Shown here piece after piece: positions 6,511-8,411 of a stretch of 8,411 bases of DNA (position 1 is its first letter; each line of letters starts with the position of its first letter). A program made the position numbers and the translations under genes. This stretch comes from Solirubrobacter sp044865965. GTDB taxonomy: Bacteria; Actinomycetota; Thermoleophilia; Solirubrobacterales; Solirubrobacteraceae. Location of the stretch: NCBI GenBank assembly GCA_044865965.1, contig JBIOTP010000006.1, positions 1-8,411 of the forward strand, given 5' to 3'. Below the pieces are notes generated by a model, which saw only the letters and a list, made by a program, of their open reading frames with translations, ran no database searches and was not told where the DNA came from.

Positions 6511-6536
6511 GGTCTGGTCAGACCGTCCGCAGACGG
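6511..6536 (+). terminator. Two overlapping hairpins after the DUF1385 stop codon
   Basis: GGTCTG-GT-CAGACC (6511-6524) is a perfect 6-bp inverted repeat. It shares CC with CCGTC-CGCA-GACGG (6523-6536), a perfect 5-bp stem. The left GTCTG arm can also pair with the second CAGAC at 6530-6534. The hairpins begin ten bases after the stop. There is no U tract, so they may act as an unusual terminator or mRNA 3'-end stabiliser (inference). Confidence 0.4.
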
Positions 6537-6639
6537 ACGAGAACTGGCGGCGGGCCCGGCGAACTGCGGGCAAGGTGAGGGGGAGCCCGGATCGCCGTGA
6601 CGTGAATCGATCATCGCCGCGAGGGTGTGTGTAAATCTG

Positions 6640-6656
6640 GTTCGACCCAGTCGAAC
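6640..6656. repeat. Perfect inverted repeat, operator-like
   Basis: GTTCGAC-CCA-GTCGAAC has perfect 7-bp arms and a 3-bp spacer. A TTGACA hexamer begins five bases further on (6661). The size fits a dimeric DNA-binding protein site. No intact gene starts downstream, so the target is unclear and it may be left over from a lost gene. Confidence 0.45.
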
Positions 6657-6697
6657 TCAATTGACAGACCCCCCTGGACGCCATTGGCGCCCCCTCC

Positions 6698-6703
6698 TAC
6701 CTT
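6698..6703 (+). promoter_or_regulatory. Possible orphan -10 element
   Basis: TACCTT, in the context CCTACCTT, resembles the TAnnnT elements before the mutase subunit gene, rpmE and prfA. No start codon or credible gene follows on the plus strand, which is antisense to the aconitase relic here. It may be chance or the remains of a promoter. Confidence 0.15.
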
Positions 6704-6722
6704 GCCCGAAGTTCGCCGGCAG

Positions 6723-8139
6723 TCAGGACAAGGCCTCGAGCAGCCGCCCGCGAGCACGATCTCGCGCTCACGCGGCAGGAGGTCGAGCCCGAGCCGGATC
6801 TCACCGTCAGACCGCCTCGCGGTCAAGGACTCCGCCCCAGACTCGAGCGCCTCGCGCACCCCCCACGATCTCGAGCCGCTCCCCCTGCTCGACCGAATCC
6901 TCGAGCAGCAGCGGCAGGATCCCGACCAGCAGCAGGTTCCGGCGGTGGATCCGCGCGAAGTCGCGCGCCAGCACCGCCCGCACGCCGAGGTGCAGCGCGG
7001 ACAGCGTGGCGTGCTCGCGGGAGCTGCCCTGGCCGTAGTTGCGCCCGCCGGCGATGAAGCCGCCGCCCTTCTCCAGAGCGCGGGCGTGGAAGCCGCGATC
7101 CAGCCGGCGGAACATGAACACCGCGCAGCGCTCGATGTTCGACCACACGCTCATGCCGAGCGCCGTCGGGCGCCATGTCGCCGGTGGAGATGTCGTCGCC
7201 GACGACGATCAGGACCTCGCCGGAGAGCGTGTCCTCCGGCGCCCGCCCGCGCGGCGGCGGCACGATGTTCTCGCTGCGCGGCAGCTCGACCGGCCGGCCC
7301 GACGGGGCCAGGATCGCGCGGTCGTCGATGCGCGCAGAGGGAGCCGGGGGAGCGCGGGCGGCTCGTCGAGCGAGCGGGGATCCGCGATCCGACCGGTGAG
7401 CCCGCCCGCCGCCGCGGTCGCCGGGGAGCACAGATAGACCCGGTCGTCCTCCGTCCCGCTGCGCCCCGGGAAGTTGCGGTCGAACGTGCGCAGCGACGGC
7501 TTGCCGGCCGACGGCGCCTGGCCGACCCCGATGCACGGCCCGCAGATCGGCTCGAGCATCCGCGCGCCCGCGGCGACGAGCTGCGAGAACACGCCGGCGC
7601 GCACGATCGTGTCGAGGATCTGGCGGCTCCCGGGCGTCACCGTCAGGTCGACGCGCGGATGGACGGTGCGCCCATCCAGCACCGCGCCGACGATCGCGAG
7701 GTCGGCGTAGGCCGAGTTCACCGAGCTGCCGACGCACACCTGCGCCAGCTCGGTGCCCTCGACCTCGCGCACGGGGACGACGTCGCCCGGCGACGAGGGG
7801 AGCGCGACCAGCGGCTCGAGCTCGCCGAGCTCGATCGTCTCGACCTCGTCGTAGCGGGCGCCGTCGTCGGCCGCGAGTGCCACGAAGCACTCCTCACTCG
7901 ACGATCATGTTGCAGACCGTCCCGCGCTCGCTGACCGACAGCCCGGCGACCCCGTCGCCGTGGAACTCGAAGATCCGCCCGGCGCCGCCGGCCATCGACG
8001 AGTGCGAGTCGGCGCCCACCGGCACCTCGCCGGGCGCCGCGAAGCGCTCGAGGTGCACGTAGTGGCTGATCCCGTTGCCCGGCTTGGAGTAGTGCATGCC
8101 GAAGCGGTCGCAGAATGCGCGCAGGTAGCGGTGGTCTGC
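6723..8139 (-). pseudogene. Decayed aconitate hydratase (single-chain aconitase) with many lesions
   Basis: Pieces of one aconitase lie in order on the minus strand but in changing frames. From 8139: ADHRYL, then HYSKPGNGISHYVHLERF and GADSHSSMAGG. At about 7983 an in-frame deletion of roughly 60 residues joins AGG to GRIFEF. At about 7905-7887 NMG...PSDE-type sequence is missing and the frame changes; the first frame ends at 7894. The next piece, 7886 to about 7340, has ALAADDGARYDEVE, DVVPVREVEG, TFDRNFPGRSG and YLCSP. The frame changes near 7340 (then PVELPRSENIVPP and GDDISTGDMAPDGA), near 7162 (then MSVWSNIERC and GGRNYGQGSSREHATL), at a C run 6859-6864 (then LPREREIVLAGG), and near 6745 before a terminal LLEALS-stop. 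The N-terminal 90 or so residues are absent. The cluster motif GSCTNS reads GSSVNS (Ser at 7724-7722), while CGPCIG is kept. No functional aconitase can be made. The layout resembles the roughly 640-residue single-chain aconitases. Confidence 0.92.
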
Positions 8140-8169
8140 GGCACGGCGGCGGCCACGCGGAGGGGAGCC

Positions 8170-8175
8170 TAGACT
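8170..8175 (+). promoter_or_regulatory. -10 element of the prfA promoter
   Basis: TAGACT, in the context GCCTAGACT, fits TAnnnT and ends ten bases before the prfA ATG. This is the same geometry as at rpmE and predicts a leader of about four bases. The element lies about 30 bp beyond the truncated end of the aconitase relic, so the deletion stopped short of it. Confidence 0.5.
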
Positions 8176-8185
8176 CGGTAGGGCA

Positions 8186-8411
8186 ATGATCGAGTCGCTC
8201 GTCGAGCAGATCGAGGCGCGCTTCGCGGACGCGCAGAGGCAGATGGCCGATCCCGAGGTGATCGCCGACCGCCGGCGCTACGCCGACGCCGGCCGCCTGT
8301 TCAACCAGCTCGCGCCCGCTGCGAAGCTCGCCGAGGAGTGGCGGCGCGCGGTGTCCGACGCCGAGGGCGCGCAGGAGCTGCTCGACGAGGGCGGCGAGGA
8401 CGCCGAGCTGC
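8186..8411 (+). CDS. prfA: Peptide chain release factor 1, N-terminal part, cut by the window edge
   Basis: The first 75 codons of a class I release factor, which ends translation at UAA and UAG stop codons. The frame is open to the last base. MIESLVEQIEARFADAQRQM followed by ADPEVIADRRRYADAGRLF and LAPAAKLAEEW matches the N-terminal helical domain 1 of RF1, including the characteristic DPEVIAD stretch. The acidic helix AQELLDEGGEDAEL follows as in the family. The PxT codon-recognition motif and GGQ loop lie beyond the window, so RF1 rather than RF2 rests on the N-terminal wording, the absence of a programmed frameshift so far, and the rpmE/DUF1385 neighbourhood. The ATG at 8186 is preceded by GGGCA but no real Shine-Dalgarno; a near-leaderless promoter at 8170 is likely. 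Confidence 0.88.
   Translation, partial: MIESLVEQIEARFADAQRQMADPEVIADRRRYADAGRLFNQLAPAAKLAEEWRRAVSDAEGAQELLDEGGEDAEL

Larger units (their letters stand above)
6501..6722. other. Non-coding stretch between DUF1385 and the aconitase relic, with several inverted repeats
   Basis: No credible gene is present on either strand in these 222 bases. Some open frames cross it, but their translations resemble nothing. It holds overlapping hairpins just after the DUF1385 stop (6511-6536), a perfect 7-bp inverted repeat (6640-6656), an 8-bp palindrome TCAATTGA (6657-6664), a perfect TTGACA (6661-6666), and a TAnnnT-like TACCTT (6698-6703). The part around 6600-6666 is visibly richer in A and T than its surroundings, which suits a regulatory or formerly regulatory region. 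Confidence 0.6.

Noticed and set aside
5409..6614. 401-codon minus-strand open frame over rpmE and DUF1385
   Set aside because: Antisense to two well-recognised genes; no coherent domain, signal or start context.
6632..6656. tRNA-like T-arm, GGTTCGAC with flanking CTG/CAG
   Set aside because: Only three stem pairs form, and no anticodon arm, D-arm or acceptor stem can be assembled around it. The inverted repeat explains the string better.
6807..7154. Treating this 115-codon frame as a LeuD-like small dehydratase subunit
   Set aside because: It has the swivel-domain motif YGQGSSREHA, but the flanking frames carry the matching upstream and downstream parts of one long aconitase. It is a fragment of the relic rather than a separate subunit.
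6627..7934. A 435-codon plus-strand open frame across the aconitase relic
   Set aside because: Its translation is Arg/Ala/Pro-rich and resembles no family, while the minus strand carries clear aconitase blocks. It is a high-GC antisense shadow.

Overview
This 8.4 kb window is high-GC, densely packed chromosomal DNA. Gene content and style suggest an actinobacterium, and I lean towards the Thermoleophilia/Solirubrobacterales type. The reasons are the etfB-etfA-ETF-quinone oxidoreductase cluster, the rpmE / DUF1385 / prfA neighbourhood, an exported protein with a CARDB-like domain, and TAnnnT promoters placed almost directly on start codons. The taxonomic call is inference from style, not from a marker gene.

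Left part (1-935). A Bcr/CflA-type drug efflux transporter runs off the left edge on the minus strand. Its 5' end looks damaged: the only ATG near the expected start is one base out of frame. Only 36 bp separate it from a divergent plus-strand gene for a stand-alone cobalamin-binding subunit of an acyl-CoA mutase, which appears to be transcribed without a leader.

Electron-transfer module (947-4475). A promoter with a perfect inverted repeat over its -35 element is followed by etfB, etfA and ETF:quinone oxidoreductase. The three genes are coupled by 4-base and 1-base overlaps. Together they would carry electrons from acyl-CoA dehydrogenases to the quinone pool. The mutase subunit upstream suggests branched-chain or odd-chain acyl-CoA catabolism as a theme. 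The oxidoreductase lacks one of the four Cys ligands of its iron-sulfur cluster.

Middle (4523-6500). There is an exported protein with a C-terminal CARDB-like domain, then ribosomal protein bL31 (zinc form), then a DUF1385/YqhQ membrane protein.

Right part (6501-8411). About 220 bp of non-coding sequence carries several inverted repeats. It is followed on the minus strand by an extensively decayed aconitase: 5' truncation, two internal deletions, at least four further frame changes, and loss of one cluster cysteine. The start of prfA (release factor 1) follows and runs off the right edge. rpmE, DUF1385 and prfA are often close neighbours in Gram-positive genomes, so the aconitase relic sits inside an otherwise familiar block.

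I see no CRISPR array, rRNA, tRNA, transposase or defence system. The most notable items are the aconitase pseudogene, the ETF-QO cysteine loss, the etf operator-like palindrome, and the shared promoter motif.
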